Positions 46,217 through 55,580 of a stretch of DNA of 64,000 nt are shown here, piece by piece; within the stretch, counting starts at the first letter, position 1, and every line of letters starts with the position of its first letter. This stretch comes from Bog-793 sp035625025. GTDB lineage: Bacteria > Actinomycetota > Acidimicrobiia > Acidimicrobiales > Bog-793. A program made the position numbers and the translations under genes. The stretch covers positions 1-64,000 of the forward strand of contig DASPQJ010000018.1 of the NCBI GenBank assembly GCA_035625025.1, in the 5' to 3' direction. The notes under the pieces are model-generated. The model did no database searches and was not told the origin of the DNA. It saw only the letters and a program-made list of their open reading frames with translations.

Positions 46217-47215
46217 TCACAACCAGGCCGCCAGTACGAGCGGGGCGGCCTGTCGCAAACAATCGGCCGTCGCTTCGATCGATCGCTTGTCACCGAACCT
46301 CTCGGAGAGGTCGATGACGGGTGCCGGTGAGCCCCGGATCGTCTCGCGGTCGGCTTGTCCGGCGACGACCACCGCGCGCACGCCGGCGCGCCCCGCCGCG
46401 GCGAGCACCCCGCCGACCACCTTGCCCGTGAAGGAGGTGCGATCGAGGCGGCCCTCGGCGGTGACGACCAGATCGGCCGCGGCGACCTGTGACTCGAGGC
46501 CGACGAGCGCCGCGACGAAATCGAAGCCGGGCACGATGGAGGCTCCGGCCGCCCACAGCCCGCCTGCCAGACCTCCGGCGGCTCCGGCGCCGGCGACGAC
46601 GTTGACGTCGCGTGCGAACCGTGCCCGCAGCAGCTCGGCCTGGACGGCGAGGCGACGCTCCAGTCGGACGACGGCGGCTGGGTCGGCGCCCTTCTGCGGG
46701 CCAAAGACCCCGGCAGCAGCGAGGTACCGGGTCGTGACGTCTGTGGCGAGCACGATCGCACAGCCGGGGTCGAACGGGAGGAGTCCTTCGAGTGCCTCCA
46801 GTGCGCCAGCTCCACCGTCGGTGGTCGCCGAGCCGCCCAATCCGATGTTGACCTGGCGGACGCCGGCACGCAGGGCCTCGGCGACCAGCTCGCCAAGGCC
46901 GTAGGACGATGCCGCTTCGGCCCCCGCAGGATCAGGGATGACGCCCGGTACGTACCCGATTACGATCGCCGATTCGATGGTCGCCCGGGCGCCGCTCAAC
47001 CGCCATGGCGCCACCGCCGGTATCCCGAAGGCGTTGCGAACCTCACTGGTCCGATTCGGACCGCCCAAGGCGTCAAGGAAGCCTTCGCCGCCGTCGGACA
47101 AGGGCAGACAGATCGTCTCCACTCCGGCGGCGACGAGGCCCTCAGACAGGGCCTGGGCCGCGGCACGGGCACTGAGCGTGCCGCGGAGCTTGTCGGGCGC
47201 GATCAGAACCCGCAT
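46217..47215 (-). CDS. glxK: Glycerate kinase
   Basis: The 332-residue enzyme phosphorylates glycerate. Family marks include VLIAPDKLRGTLSA at the start, PLSDGGEGFLDAL, GLGGSATTDGGAGAL and GRLDRTSFTGKVVGGV. ATG 47215 follows the stop of the upstream dehydrogenase by four bases. Together they convert glyoxylate or hydroxypyruvate to a phosphoglycerate. Confidence 0.93.
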   Translation of the reverse strand: MRVLIAPDKLRGTLSARAAAQALSEGLVAAGVETICLPLSDGGEGFLDALGGPNRTSEVRNAFGIPAVAPWRLSGARATIESAIVIGYVPGVIPDPAGAEAASSYGLGELVAEALRAGVRQVNIGLGGSATTDGGAGALEALEGLLPFDPGCAIVLATDVTTRYLAAAGVFGPQKGADPAAVVRLERRLAVQAELLRARFARDVNVVAGAGAAGGLAGGLWAAGASIVPGFDFVAALVGLESQVAAADLVVTAEGRLDRTSFTGKVVGGVLAAAGRAGVRAVVVAGQADRETIRGSPAPVIDLSERFGDKRSIEATADCLRQAAPLVLAAWL

Positions 47216-47219
47216 CGCT

Positions 47220-48134
47220 CTAGGCCTTGGCCAGAGCCGCCGCCACGCCACTCGTCGCCACGAGAGCCATCCGCCGCCGCGTGGCGAGCGAGGCGCTGCC
47301 CATATGCGGCAGCAACACGGTGCGCGGAGCATGCAAGAGGGCCGGCGCCACCCGCGGTTCGTCGGAGTACACGTCCAGTCCGGCCGCGAAGATTCTCCCA
47401 CCCTCGAGCGCGACGGCCAGCGCCGCTTCGTCAATGACGGCACCCCGGGCGGTGTTCACGATGACGGATTTTGGCCCGAGCAGGTCCAGCTCGCGTGCTC
47501 CGATGAGGTGACGCGTCGATTCGGTCAGCGGGACGTGCAGACTCACGATGTCACTGCGCACCAGCAGATCGTCAAGGTCCCGAACGTAACCGGGCTCGCC
47601 GGTGCTACGACGCGACCAGTGCAGCACGGTCATGTCGAATCCGACGGCACGACGGGCGACCGCGTGAGCGATCCGTCCGTACCCCACCAGTCCGAGCGTC
47701 GCTCCGTAGACATCACGGCCGACGTGATCGAGCAGGCTCCAGCCTCGCCAGCTCCCCGCGCGCAAGTCGCGCTCGGCTCCCGAAGTACCGCGACTCGCCG
47801 CCAGGATCAGGGCGAAGGCGAGGTCAGCCGTTGTCTCGTCGAGAACGCCCGGCGTGTTGATCACCTGCACACCGGCGGCGCGTGCCGCGGTCGTGTCGAT
47901 GTTGTCGATTCCAACTGCGATATTGCCGATGACCCGGAGCCTCGAAGCGGCGGAAAGTACCTCAGCATCAATGCGATCGGTCAGCACGCACACGACGGCG
48001 TCGACGTCGGCAACGGCCTCGACCAGCTCCGAGTGACCATAGGGCACATCGTCGTTTCGAATCCTGACGACGTGATCGGCCAGCGGGTCGAGTGCGCCGT
48101 TGGGCAAGTGCCGGGTCACCAGCACTGTCGCCAT
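47220..48134 (-). CDS. D-2-hydroxyacid dehydrogenase (glyoxylate/hydroxypyruvate reductase type)
   Basis: The 304-residue NAD(P)-dependent enzyme has the dinucleotide motif LGLVGYGRIAHAVARR and the catalytic Arg, Glu and His in VNTARGAVID, DVYSDEP and LLPHMGSAS. Length and the GRIA box fit glyoxylate/hydroxypyruvate reductases rather than the longer phosphoglycerate dehydrogenases; the neighbouring glycerate kinase supports this. AGGAG precedes ATG 48134. Confidence 0.9.
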   Translation of the reverse strand: MATVLVTRHLPNGALDPLADHVVRIRNDDVPYGHSELVEAVADVDAVVCVLTDRIDAEVLSAASRLRVIGNIAVGIDNIDTTAARAAGVQVINTPGVLDETTADLAFALILAASRGTSGAERDLRAGSWRGWSLLDHVGRDVYGATLGLVGYGRIAHAVARRAVGFDMTVLHWSRRSTGEPGYVRDLDDLLVRSDIVSLHVPLTESTRHLIGARELDLLGPKSVIVNTARGAVIDEAALAVALEGGRIFAAGLDVYSDEPRVAPALLHAPRTVLLPHMGSASLATRRRMALVATSGVAAALAKA

Positions 48135-48383
48135 AATCCTGAACTCCTTGTCGCCACGTCGGCACCAGAGCACAGTCTCGCACGACTGTGAACGCTGGAA
48201 ATTAGATCCGGGAGCATCCCGGACGTCTGTCTAAAGCGAATTCCACCCGCCAGCGATGTGAGGCGCGGAATCTCTTGGGAAACGCCCCAGATGGCCTCAC
48301 CGGTCGGCTGCTCACGCCCCGTCAGCAATGCCCCTGCGAGGACAAGTCCTTCGGAGATCGCCCCAACTGCAGGGACCGGAAGA

Positions 48384-49037
48384 CTACGGCGAAAGGGCTC
48401 CTTTCGGCGCGGTCGGCAACGCGAAGCTGTCCCAGCCGCTGAAGGTCAAGCTGCCGCCGCCACTTCCAGCTTTGACCTCTGAGATCGGGTACTGCGCGCC
48501 AGACGTCGCAATCCAGAGCACACCTCCTTGCGACGACTTGACACCCACAGCGGACTGGCCCTCGATTTTCTCATGCCCGACGATTGTCAGCCCCGAAGTC
48601 GCCCTCAGGCTGGAAGCAAGCGCCGCAATCTTGAAGCTGTTCCCGATGGCAGCGAAGGCGGATTTCGGAGCTTTGACCCAGTATGGGGCGATCTCCTTCG
48701 CAGTCGTGGTCGAAAGACCTAGGGCCTTGCGCCACCACGCGGCCGGCGCCTTGTAGTAGTCCGTCGCGTCGAGAACTATCAGATGCACGGGATAGCCCTG
48801 CAATGTCAGGCTGCCTTCAAAGTCCCCGTTCGAGAAAAGAACGAGATCCAGTGTCTCGGACCCTCCGGAGACTCTGATCGTGCCCGATAGGCGGACCGAC
48901 TTCGCCGAAGCCAGCGCCTTCGCGGCCGTCTTCACGAACTGGTTCGCAGACTCGCTGTGACTGGTCACTGCCCGGCCACCGAACGCCGTGAGCGAAAGTC
49001 CCAGCGACATTGACAAGAGAAGTGCTAGTCGACGCAT
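48384..49037 (-). CDS. Secreted protein of LppX/LolA-like appearance
   Basis: The 217-residue product has a signal peptide (RRLALLLSMSLGLSLTAFG) without lipobox cysteine and a mature part of alternating beta-type stretches (SVRLSGTIRVSGGSETLDLV and STGAQYPISEV-like end). This resembles the cupped lipid-binding folds of LppX/LprG/LolA, with YYKAPAAWWRKALG in the middle, a pattern seen in many actinobacterial envelope proteins. ATG 49037 has GGGGAAG upstream. The fold is inferred only from the pattern. Confidence 0.65.
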   Translation of the reverse strand: MRRLALLLSMSLGLSLTAFGGRAVTSHSESANQFVKTAAKALASAKSVRLSGTIRVSGGSETLDLVLFSNGDFEGSLTLQGYPVHLIVLDATDYYKAPAAWWRKALGLSTTTAKEIAPYWVKAPKSAFAAIGNSFKIAALASSLRATSGLTIVGHEKIEGQSAVGVKSSQGGVLWIATSGAQYPISEVKAGSGGGSLTFSGWDSFALPTAPKGALSP

Positions 49038-49209
49038 CAACTTCCCCGACTGCAGTGCCGACACAATCACATGTTCCGACTTCCACACTATTCGGTTCAG
49101 GCGCGTCCTCATCATATTCAGCGGGGCGCACGAAGCCGAGGCGCAGAACTGGGATGGAACCACCAGCCGAAAGCACCGGCGGTAACGGCGGACTCCGATG
49201 TGACAGGCG

Positions 49210-49809
49210 CTATTTCATCGCCGCGACCGTCTGAAGAATGAACGCGTAGAGACGGCACCACTCCGGCGGGTTGAATCCAGCCACGAGGAAAAGCTGAGTC
49301 GCGCGTCCCTTGCTGCGAGCCTTACCTCGATGCCCAACAAGGAGCGTCGGCATGAACAACCAGGAGAAGAGGTCGGTGAGCACAAGCCGACCGCCCGACC
49401 CCAGGACTCTGGCGCACTCTTTCAGACCAGCCTGCTGGTCCGCCCAGTGATCGAACGAGTTCGTACTGATGACAAGGTCGAAGCTGCCGTCAGGATACGG
49501 GAGTTGTTCAGCGACTCCTATCGAAAACCGCAAGCGATCGTCGCAGGCAATAGCTTGAGCTCTCCTGATCATCGCGGGAGCAGGATCGATACCGACCAAG
49601 TCCGTTGCTTCTGGAACGCGAGCCGCGAGCTGGCGAAGCAGATACCCGCTCCCGCACCCGACGTCGAGGATACGACGTGGTGCCGTTTGGGAGTTCAGGG
49701 CCAGGTCTGCTGTGCGGTCGGCGATCTCGTGGTGCCACCTGCCGCGCCAACCGCTCTCGTATGCCTGCGCACGCCGGTCGAACGCTCCAACGTCTCGATC
49801 ACGAGCCAT
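49210..49809 (-). CDS. SAM-dependent methyltransferase (class I)
   Basis: The 199-residue protein has motif I RILDVGCGSGYLLRQL, an acidic motif II LVGIDPAPAMI, and the post-motif LPYPDGSFDLVISTNSFDHW typical of the UbiE/Methyltransf_11 group. The substrate is unknown; no pathway genes are adjacent. It lies at the edge of the accessory region. Confidence 0.88.
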   Translation of the reverse strand: MARDRDVGAFDRRAQAYESGWRGRWHHEIADRTADLALNSQTAPRRILDVGCGSGYLLRQLAARVPEATDLVGIDPAPAMIRRAQAIACDDRLRFSIGVAEQLPYPDGSFDLVISTNSFDHWADQQAGLKECARVLGSGGRLVLTDLFSWLFMPTLLVGHRGKARSKGRATQLFLVAGFNPPEWCRLYAFILQTVAAMK

Positions 49810-50283
49810 CGCCTGATCTTGCCAGCTACACGATCCTCAGGTATGGGTGCGGGATTCCTCGGCTCATCCCAGACCCAACGACCAGGTGCGAACGTGCTTC
49901 CCCTTTTTAAGAACGGTCCTTCAGTTGCCCGATCAGAGGTCCACGATCGGTGAATCGCCGTCTCTTGTGGCCTTACGCGGTCAAAACCAAATCGTCATCA
50001 CCCGGTGAAGAAAGAAAGAACTTGCATCGCTCATCATCGCTTGACAAGCCGCCATCCGCCATCGCGCGCCGTTCTTGGGAACGATCCAACCGGCGAGGAA
50101 GTCCTTTGTCAGTGAGCAGTCGAAATGGCCAAGGCCGCGCCAGGCAGCTCAACGACATGCGGAACGAGGTCCAGCTCAGCGGTTCACGGCCGTCGGCGGT
50201 ATCCAGCGCCCCAGGACGATGCGTAGGACACCCGTCTATTCGAGTTCAACAGCGATCGCGGGTCGCACGTTCCTCGTGGATGT
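49810..50283. other. 474-bp intergenic region containing repeat copy A
   Basis: No convincing gene is present. The segment 49978-50153 is similar to 57231-57408 (separate entry). The remainder looks non-coding. Confidence 0.5.
49978..50153. repeat. Diverged 175-bp intergenic repeat, copy A
   Basis: The sequence aligns without large gaps to copy B at 57231-57408, at roughly three matches in four. Well-kept blocks are GACAAGCCGCCATC, CGGCGAGGAAG and CTTTGTCAG; TGACAA and TTGTCA within it are complementary. One minus-strand frame stays open in both copies (LL-DKGLPRRL), but copy A meets a stop in it, so coding is uncertain. Possible origins are a decayed mobile element or a non-coding RNA. Confidence 0.7.
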
Positions 50284-50775
50284 CTAGTCCTGTTGGTCGA
50301 TGCGTACGACCCAGGGTCCGGGTCCGCTGGCGACGATCGAGACAGTGTTCGGTCCCGAGTCACTGCCCGGATCGAAGACGCAGCCTTGCATCGTCGTGGC
50401 GTCTGGATCGATATCGTCGAACAGTGTCATCGGGCCACCGACCGGTGAGCCGATTACGTAGGTGAGCTTCCCGACCGAAAGGGAGCCGACCGCGAAGCAG
50501 ACCTCCAGCGGGCGATGGTCGAATTCGACGACGCCAGACGAAGAGTCCGGCCCAAACGCCGCGAGCGGCTCATAGCCAGCTGTCATGGACGGTGGGGAGG
50601 CAGCGCACGTGCCGCCACATGCCGCGGCGACCATCGCGCTTGCCGACACGATTCCGTCTGTGATCGGAGGCCCACCGATCGCTGGCGAAGGCGCGTTGGT
50701 TCTGTGTTCGGCCAATCCGAAGGCTACGAGTCCGAGCACAATGAGGACAACCGCGACCTTCCAGACGGAACGCAT
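50284..50775 (-). CDS. Secreted or membrane-anchored hypothetical protein
   Basis: The 163-residue product begins with one hydrophobic segment (KVAVVLIVLGLVAFGLA) and continues as a soluble extracytoplasmic domain with three cysteines (ACGGTC, EVCFAVGSLS and GCVFDPGSDSG). GAAGGAG lies six bases before ATG 50775, a strong start. Not recognised; the exterior location is inferred from the N-terminus. Confidence 0.65.
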   Translation of the reverse strand: MRSVWKVAVVLIVLGLVAFGLAEHRTNAPSPAIGGPPITDGIVSASAMVAAACGGTCAASPPSMTAGYEPLAAFGPDSSSGVVEFDHRPLEVCFAVGSLSVGKLTYVIGSPVGGPMTLFDDIDPDATTMQGCVFDPGSDSGPNTVSIVASGPGPWVVRIDQQD

Positions 50776-51777
50776 CGTCGCTCCTTCTCTCTGGTTCAAA
50801 GTGATTATCGCGTCTTTGGTCAGTGAATGTCGATCAGTGACCCATCCGGGGCCCGAAGGGGCCAAATATGCCATCACGCGCTCCCATCAGCACGTCGGGG
50901 AAAGCCCGGCCACTTCCCGGAAGATCCCAGTTCTGCCTGTCTTGCTCCCGAAGCCGAGTCGTAACCCGCCGGTCGCACCTGAGACGGCGTCCTCGCCAAT
51001 GGCATCGCGAAAAGCGAGATCGAAGGGGAACAAGGCGCGCCCGATCCCGCCTCTCTCAGCAACCAGCATCAATCAGGTGCTACCGCGCCTGGTCCAAAAG
51101 GTTCAGGAACGCAGCACGTCCCGCACGCGGGGCCGCCCGCTCGGATTGGACTGTCGGCACCCGGTAGGCGTTGTGGCAGAACTTCGTGGCCGACCGACGA
51201 CGATGCAGCGATGGACCAATCGACTACCGCGGAAGCTGCAGTGGAGCTTCGCCCCGTTCTCGACGCGGTCGACAGGGCGGACCTGGAAGCGACAAGCCGA
51301 AGGCCCGCGCTCTCTCGGTGGGCATGCGATCAGGTCCCGGCGAGTCTGACTGGGTGCCGCTGCATCACAAAGACCCTCCCTCGACGGTGAACAAGAGGAG
51401 CACTGCGACCAGCCGGGACGGCCCGGCGCTGAGAACCGGAATCTGGGTTGGGTGTTGGGTTGGCGCCCGGCCTTGTCGTCGGCCGCTGGGAACACTTCGT
51501 ACCCGCAGCTGCCAACCGTGATCGCTGTCTTGAACGACAAGACGTCCGCGATTGAGACGCGAAACGGAATCCGATCGCCCTTGTCCCGGCATTCCCCCAG
51601 AAAAGGGTGTCGCGGGGTGTACAAGTGGTCCGACGTTGTATCGAAGCGACAACGAGCGAACGTTGTCGGATGAGCTCCTCCGCCTTGGGCTCATTGTCGT
51701 GAATTCCTATGCTGGGGCGTTCCACAATGAAGTGGCGTCCTTTGGGGCGGCGGACAGGCCAGTAACAAGGGGAGAAG
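50776..51777. other. 1.0-kb stretch without a convincing gene
   Basis: Several overlapping open frames occur on both strands, but none has a good start signal, and their compositions are Arg/Ser/Pro-rich as in antisense readings. It may be decayed coding sequence. It contains the promoter of the rightward secreted protein at 51778. Confidence 0.45.
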
Positions 51778-52866
51778 ATGTTTTCGATCTTCCGGCTGAG
51801 GGTTGGGGTCCCCCTCGGAGCAATCAGCCTAGGCGTGACGGGGCTGCTCGTTACAGGCTCTTTCGGCATGGCAACGACGAGATCGGTGTCCGCAATGCCG
51901 CGCCGAACAAGTCCTGCGGTTACCACCGCCTCCTCGACTGGACCACTGTTCCCCGGTACGAGTTGCCCTTCTTTCCCGAAGAACAACGTCCTCAACACTC
52001 CGATCACGAATCTCCCTGTGAACCCGAACAGCGCGAAATGGCTTGCCTCTATGGACTCCTCCACCACTTACCTGCACCCTGACTACGGGCCCTCCGGAAA
52101 CAGGAACAACCCGTACGGCATTCCCTTTCAGATCGTGCACCCGACTCAGCCGTTGGTTCATGTCAGTTTCGAATACGCAGACCAAAGCAACAAGGGCCTC
52201 TACCCGTTCTCCTCATCGACCCCGATCGAAGGCGGAAAGAATGCCTCCGGTGACCGCCACGCCCTGATGGTCAATCCCTCAACATGCAAGCTGTACGAGC
52301 TGTGGGACGCGTACTACAAGCCAAACGGCGAATCAACCGCCGGATCTGGTGCCATTTGGAGCCTTGAGTCCGACGCCTTGAGACCGGCGGGTTGGACCTC
52401 GGCGGACGCAGCGGGTCTTCCCATCGCGCCTCTGCTGGTGCAGTACGCGGAGGTGAAGGCTGGGACGCTCGATCACGCGATCCGCTTCACAGCCGATTGC
52501 ACGCAGCAGTCGTACCTGTGGCCCGCTCGCCACGAGGCCGGGCAGGCGAACAGTGATTGCCCTCCAATGGGGGCGCGCTTCAGGCTGAACGCGAGTTTCT
52601 CGTTGCCTGCATCAAAGTGCTCGGCGATGTGCCAGACCGTGATGACGACAATGAAGAATTACGGCCTCATCCTCGCGGACAACGGCAGCAACTGGTTTTT
52701 CCAGGGAGATGCCAATACGTCGTGGACTTACACGGAGGTCGATCAGCTGAAGCAGATCCCAGCTTCACAATTCGTGGCAGTGGACGAGTCGTGCCTTATG
52801 GTAAGTCCCAATTCAGGAGAGGCATATCAACCAGGGACAACTGCCTACACGGCCCATTGCAGCTGA
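51778..52866 (+). CDS. Secreted protein of unknown function (362 aa)
   Basis: The product has a signal peptide (basic start, hydrophobic LGAISLGVTGLLVTGSFG) and a Ser/Thr-rich stretch, then a globular domain with ASGDRHALMVNPSTCKLYEL, GAIWSLESDALRPAGWTSAD and LDHAIRFTADCT. Seven cysteines in the mature part suggest disulfides. The pattern recurs in secreted proteins of soil actinobacteria and acidobacteria but has no role known to me. GGGGAGAAG precedes ATG 51778. Confidence 0.75.
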   Translation: MFSIFRLRVGVPLGAISLGVTGLLVTGSFGMATTRSVSAMPRRTSPAVTTASSTGPLFPGTSCPSFPKNNVLNTPITNLPVNPNSAKWLASMDSSTTYLHPDYGPSGNRNNPYGIPFQIVHPTQPLVHVSFEYADQSNKGLYPFSSSTPIEGGKNASGDRHALMVNPSTCKLYELWDAYYKPNGESTAGSGAIWSLESDALRPAGWTSADAAGLPIAPLLVQYAEVKAGTLDHAIRFTADCTQQSYLWPARHEAGQANSDCPPMGARFRLNASFSLPASKCSAMCQTVMTTMKNYGLILADNGSNWFFQGDANTSWTYTEVDQLKQIPASQFVAVDESCLMVSPNSGEAYQPGTTAYTAHCS

Positions 52867-53077
52867 GCCTGGCTCACAACGGCGCGCCACAGCCTGACGA
52901 CGTGCTCAGAACCGAGACGCGCCGCGCGTTCACCGGGAAGTTGCCAATAGTGACCAAGGCCTCCTGTAGTTGCGCTCTCGTGCCAGAAGCGGAGAGTCTG
53001 GACAGAATGGTTAGCTTCTTCACGGTCGGCGTCAGGAGTCCTTCGGCCCGCGATTCCACGCTGACCTGCCCAGATAC

Positions 53078-53123
53078 AGCTGGCAGGAGGTCTCGAGCCT
53101 TCAGTTTCCCAATCCAAAGTCAG
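53078..53123 (-). pseudogene. Degenerate tRNA-Gln 3' fragment (possible old attachment site)
   Basis: The segment aligns with the 3' half of the intact tRNA-Gln at 60277-60349: AGCTGGC, GGAGG, CTCGA, CCT and the exact 12-mer ATCCAAAGTCAG over the anticodon loop are shared, with a two-base gap. The D-arm side is not conserved. A 3' tRNA fragment in the same orientation, placed on the tRNA 3' side, is what site-specific integration into a tRNA gene leaves behind. It is no longer a functional tRNA. Confidence 0.6.
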
Positions 53124-53249
53124 ATCAGCGGCAACGCCCTGCCATTCAGGAAGAACCCACCGCGGAAGCGAACGAAAAGGCGCGAATAGGCGCGGTTCCT
53201 CCCAGGACGTCGGCGTAGTGACTCGGGCCAGCCGCTCTTACCTGGACGC

Positions 53250-53267
53250 CATGACGTCATCGTCATG
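53250..53267. promoter_or_regulatory. Inverted repeat upstream of the agmatine operon
   Basis: CATGACG and CGTCATG flank TCAT, about 110 bases before the carbamoyltransferase start. The symmetric TGACGTCA core would suit a dimeric regulator. No regulator gene is adjacent, so this is only a candidate operator. Confidence 0.3.
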
Positions 53268-53378
53268 TTTCACCCTGCAACAAGCGCAAGCTGTTCCACG
53301 ACATTCGTTCGAAGTTTCTGCTAAGACGAAAGTCTCGGCGAGCAGCTTGTACGGGTCGAGCTGGAGGACGAGCAGACG

Positions 53379-54389
53379 ATGGCGGAGGAATTCTCCGGTT
53401 TGCGGAGGGTCCGAGGCCGTCACTTCCTAACGGACCTGGACTACGAGCGGGAGGATCTCGAGCGGCTTCTCAGGCTGGCGATTGCCATCAAGGCAAGGTG
53501 GAGGCGACGTCCGCTCACGCCATTCCTGCCAGGCAGGCACCTGGCGATGATCTTCGAAGCCGCCTCGACTCGCACCCGAGTGAGTTTCGAAAACGGCTTT
53601 GCCGAGCTCGGCGGGAACGCGCTCTACCTGCGTCCTGGTGAGATCCACCTACCCGGGCGGGAGAGTGTCGCCGATACCGCCCGAACGCTTTCTCAGTACA
53701 ACTCGGCGATCGTGATTCGCGCCAAGACAAATGAGACGGTCAATGAGCTCGCTGCTTGGTCGACCGTGCCGGTCATCAACGCCATGGATCACGACCGGCA
53801 TCCCTGCCAGGCGATGAGCGACGCGCTCACCATCCTGGAGTACGCCGGCAAGCTGCAGGGCGTCACCTTCGCGTACGTGGGTGACGCGGCGCACCCCTGC
53901 AACTCGCTTTCGACGACACTGACCAAACTCGGGTTGAACGTTCGCGTCGGCAATGCGCCGGGATATGAGATCGGTCCCGAGGTGAGGCAGAAGGCCCAGT
54001 TCCTCGCGGCGCGAAGCGGCGGCTCTTTCTTACTCACCAGCGACCCCCTCGAAGCGATCGACGGCGCCGATTTCGTCTACACCGACTGCTGGTGGTGGAC
54101 CGGACAGGAGGCCGAGTACGCCGACCGCGTGACCGCCCTCCGCCCCTTCCAGGTAAACAGCGAACTTTGGAGCCACACCAAGCCCGGGGCAAAGTTCATG
54201 CACTGCTTGCCGGCGATGCGCGGCGAGGAAGTGACGAACGAGATTGCCGACTCCCCCGCGTCGATCATTTTCCCCCAGGCCCAGAATCGCTTGCACTTCC
54301 AAAAAGCCTTGATGCTCGCCCTCATCGGTCTAGACGAGGTCCCGGCTGATCCCGAACTGCACGAGATTGCCCATGCCCTCCTTGCCTGA
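53379..54389 (+). CDS. Putrescine carbamoyltransferase-like enzyme (ATCase/OTCase superfamily)
   Basis: The 336-residue protein has the carbamoyl-phosphate motif EAASTRTRVSFENG, the HPCQAMSDALTILE region and the MHCLPAMRGEEV motif of transcarbamylases. The ornithine-binding SMG motif of OTCase is absent; the position reads FVYTDCWWWTGQEAEYADR, close to the aromatic-rich loop of putrescine carbamoyltransferases. With agmatine deiminase directly behind, phosphorolysis of N-carbamoylputrescine to putrescine and carbamoyl phosphate is the likely reaction. GGAGGACGAG lies upstream of ATG 53379. Confidence 0.8.
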   Translation: MAEEFSGLRRVRGRHFLTDLDYEREDLERLLRLAIAIKARWRRRPLTPFLPGRHLAMIFEAASTRTRVSFENGFAELGGNALYLRPGEIHLPGRESVADTARTLSQYNSAIVIRAKTNETVNELAAWSTVPVINAMDHDRHPCQAMSDALTILEYAGKLQGVTFAYVGDAAHPCNSLSTTLTKLGLNVRVGNAPGYEIGPEVRQKAQFLAARSGGSFLLTSDPLEAIDGADFVYTDCWWWTGQEAEYADRVTALRPFQVNSELWSHTKPGAKFMHCLPAMRGEEVTNEIADSPASIIFPQAQNRLHFQKALMLALIGLDEVPADPELHEIAHALLA

Positions 54390-54414
54390 CCTCGATCCCC
54401 TTTCTCTCAAGAGA

Positions 54415-55548
54415 ATGCCGACGGTGACCGATGCCGCGCCGGGCACGATCGCGAGCACGCCGCGTGGCGACGGCTTTCGCATGCCGGGCGAGTTTGAGCC
54501 GCACGCCCAGACCTGGATGCTCTGGCCGCAACGCCCCGACAACTGGCGCCTGGGCGCCAAGCCCGCACAGCGCGCCTGGGTTCAGGTCGCAACCGCCATA
54601 TCCGCATTCGAGCCCGTGACCGTAGGGGTCAATCATGACCAGTACGAGAACGCGCGCAACATGCTTCCGAACAGTGTTCGAGTCGTCGAGATCTCGAGCA
54701 ACGACGCCTGGATCAGAGACTGCGGACCGACGTTCGTCGTCAACGACAGGGGCGAGGTTCGCCTCGTCGACTGGGAGTTCAACGCCTGGGGCGGCCTCTA
54801 CGACGGCCTGTACTTCCCCTGGGACAAGGATCAGATGGTGCCGCGCAAGATCGCCGAGCTCGAGCAGGTCGGCCGATACCGAGCGCCGCTCGTCATGGAG
54901 GGCGGTTCCTTTCACGTCGACGGCGAGGGCACCGTCATCACCACGGAGGAGTGCCTGCTTTCGCCGGGGCGCAATCCCCAGCTTTCGCGCGAGGAGATTG
55001 AAGAGTGTCTACGCGACTACCTCAACGTCGACAAGACCATCTGGCTGCCACGCGGCATAGATCCCGACGAGACGAACGGGCACGTCGACGATGTCGCGTG
55101 CTTCGCGGCCCCCGGCGTCGTGCTCGCTGGCGTCACCGACGAGAAGGACGACTGGCGTTTCACGCTTCTCGAAAACAACTTGCAGGTGCTGCGGGAGGCC
55201 ACTGACGCGAAAGGACGACGCCTGCGCGTCGAGACTCTGCCGATGCCAGCGGTCACGGCGTTCACCGAGGAGGAGGCCTCGGGTGTCGACTGTGCCGAGG
55301 GCTCAATCCCGCGCCGGCCTGGCGACGAGACGGCCGCGTCCTATCTCAATTTCCTGATCGTCAATGGCGGCGTCGTCATGCCGACCTTCGACGATCCCAA
55401 GGACGCCGCGGCCAAGGCGAAACTCGAGGCCGTCTTCCCGGGCCGCAAGGTAGTGACCGTGCCGGGACGCGAGATCGTGCTCGGGGGGGGCAACGTGCAC
55501 TGCATAACCCAACAGCAGCCGGCTGGCTCCGTTGGTATCCGTAGCTGA
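54415..55548 (+). CDS. aguA: Agmatine deiminase
   Basis: The 377-residue enzyme hydrolyses agmatine to N-carbamoylputrescine and ammonia. Family marks include RMPGEFEPHAQTWMLWPQR, SSNDAWIRDCGPTFVV, EGGSFHVDGEGTV and the catalytic cysteine in GGGNVHCITQQQP. ATG 54415 fits the family N-terminus; ATG 54373 and TTG 54367 overlap the end of the previous gene and are possible. Substrate and product link it to both neighbours. Confidence 0.95.
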   Translation: MPTVTDAAPGTIASTPRGDGFRMPGEFEPHAQTWMLWPQRPDNWRLGAKPAQRAWVQVATAISAFEPVTVGVNHDQYENARNMLPNSVRVVEISSNDAWIRDCGPTFVVNDRGEVRLVDWEFNAWGGLYDGLYFPWDKDQMVPRKIAELEQVGRYRAPLVMEGGSFHVDGEGTVITTEECLLSPGRNPQLSREEIEECLRDYLNVDKTIWLPRGIDPDETNGHVDDVACFAAPGVVLAGVTDEKDDWRFTLLENNLQVLREATDAKGRRLRVETLPMPAVTAFTEEEASGVDCAEGSIPRRPGDETAASYLNFLIVNGGVVMPTFDDPKDAAAKAKLEAVFPGRKVVTVPGREIVLGGGNVHCITQQQPAGSVGIRS

Positions 55549-55580
55549 GCGTTCTCTTGGATTCGTGAACGGAGGTAGTC

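Larger units (their letters stand above)
52867..53378. other. 512-bp intergenic region with a tRNA-Gln relic
   Basis: The gap lies between the secreted protein gene and the agmatine operon. It contains a tRNA-like fragment at 53078-53123 and a small palindrome at 53250-53267 (both separate entries). No gene is convincing. Confidence 0.5.

Noticed and set aside
49973..50158. A minus-strand frame (LLTDKGLPRRL) in repeat copy A as a transposase fragment
   Set aside because: It is open and similar in copy B but cannot be tied to a transposase family, so it is reported only as a repeat.
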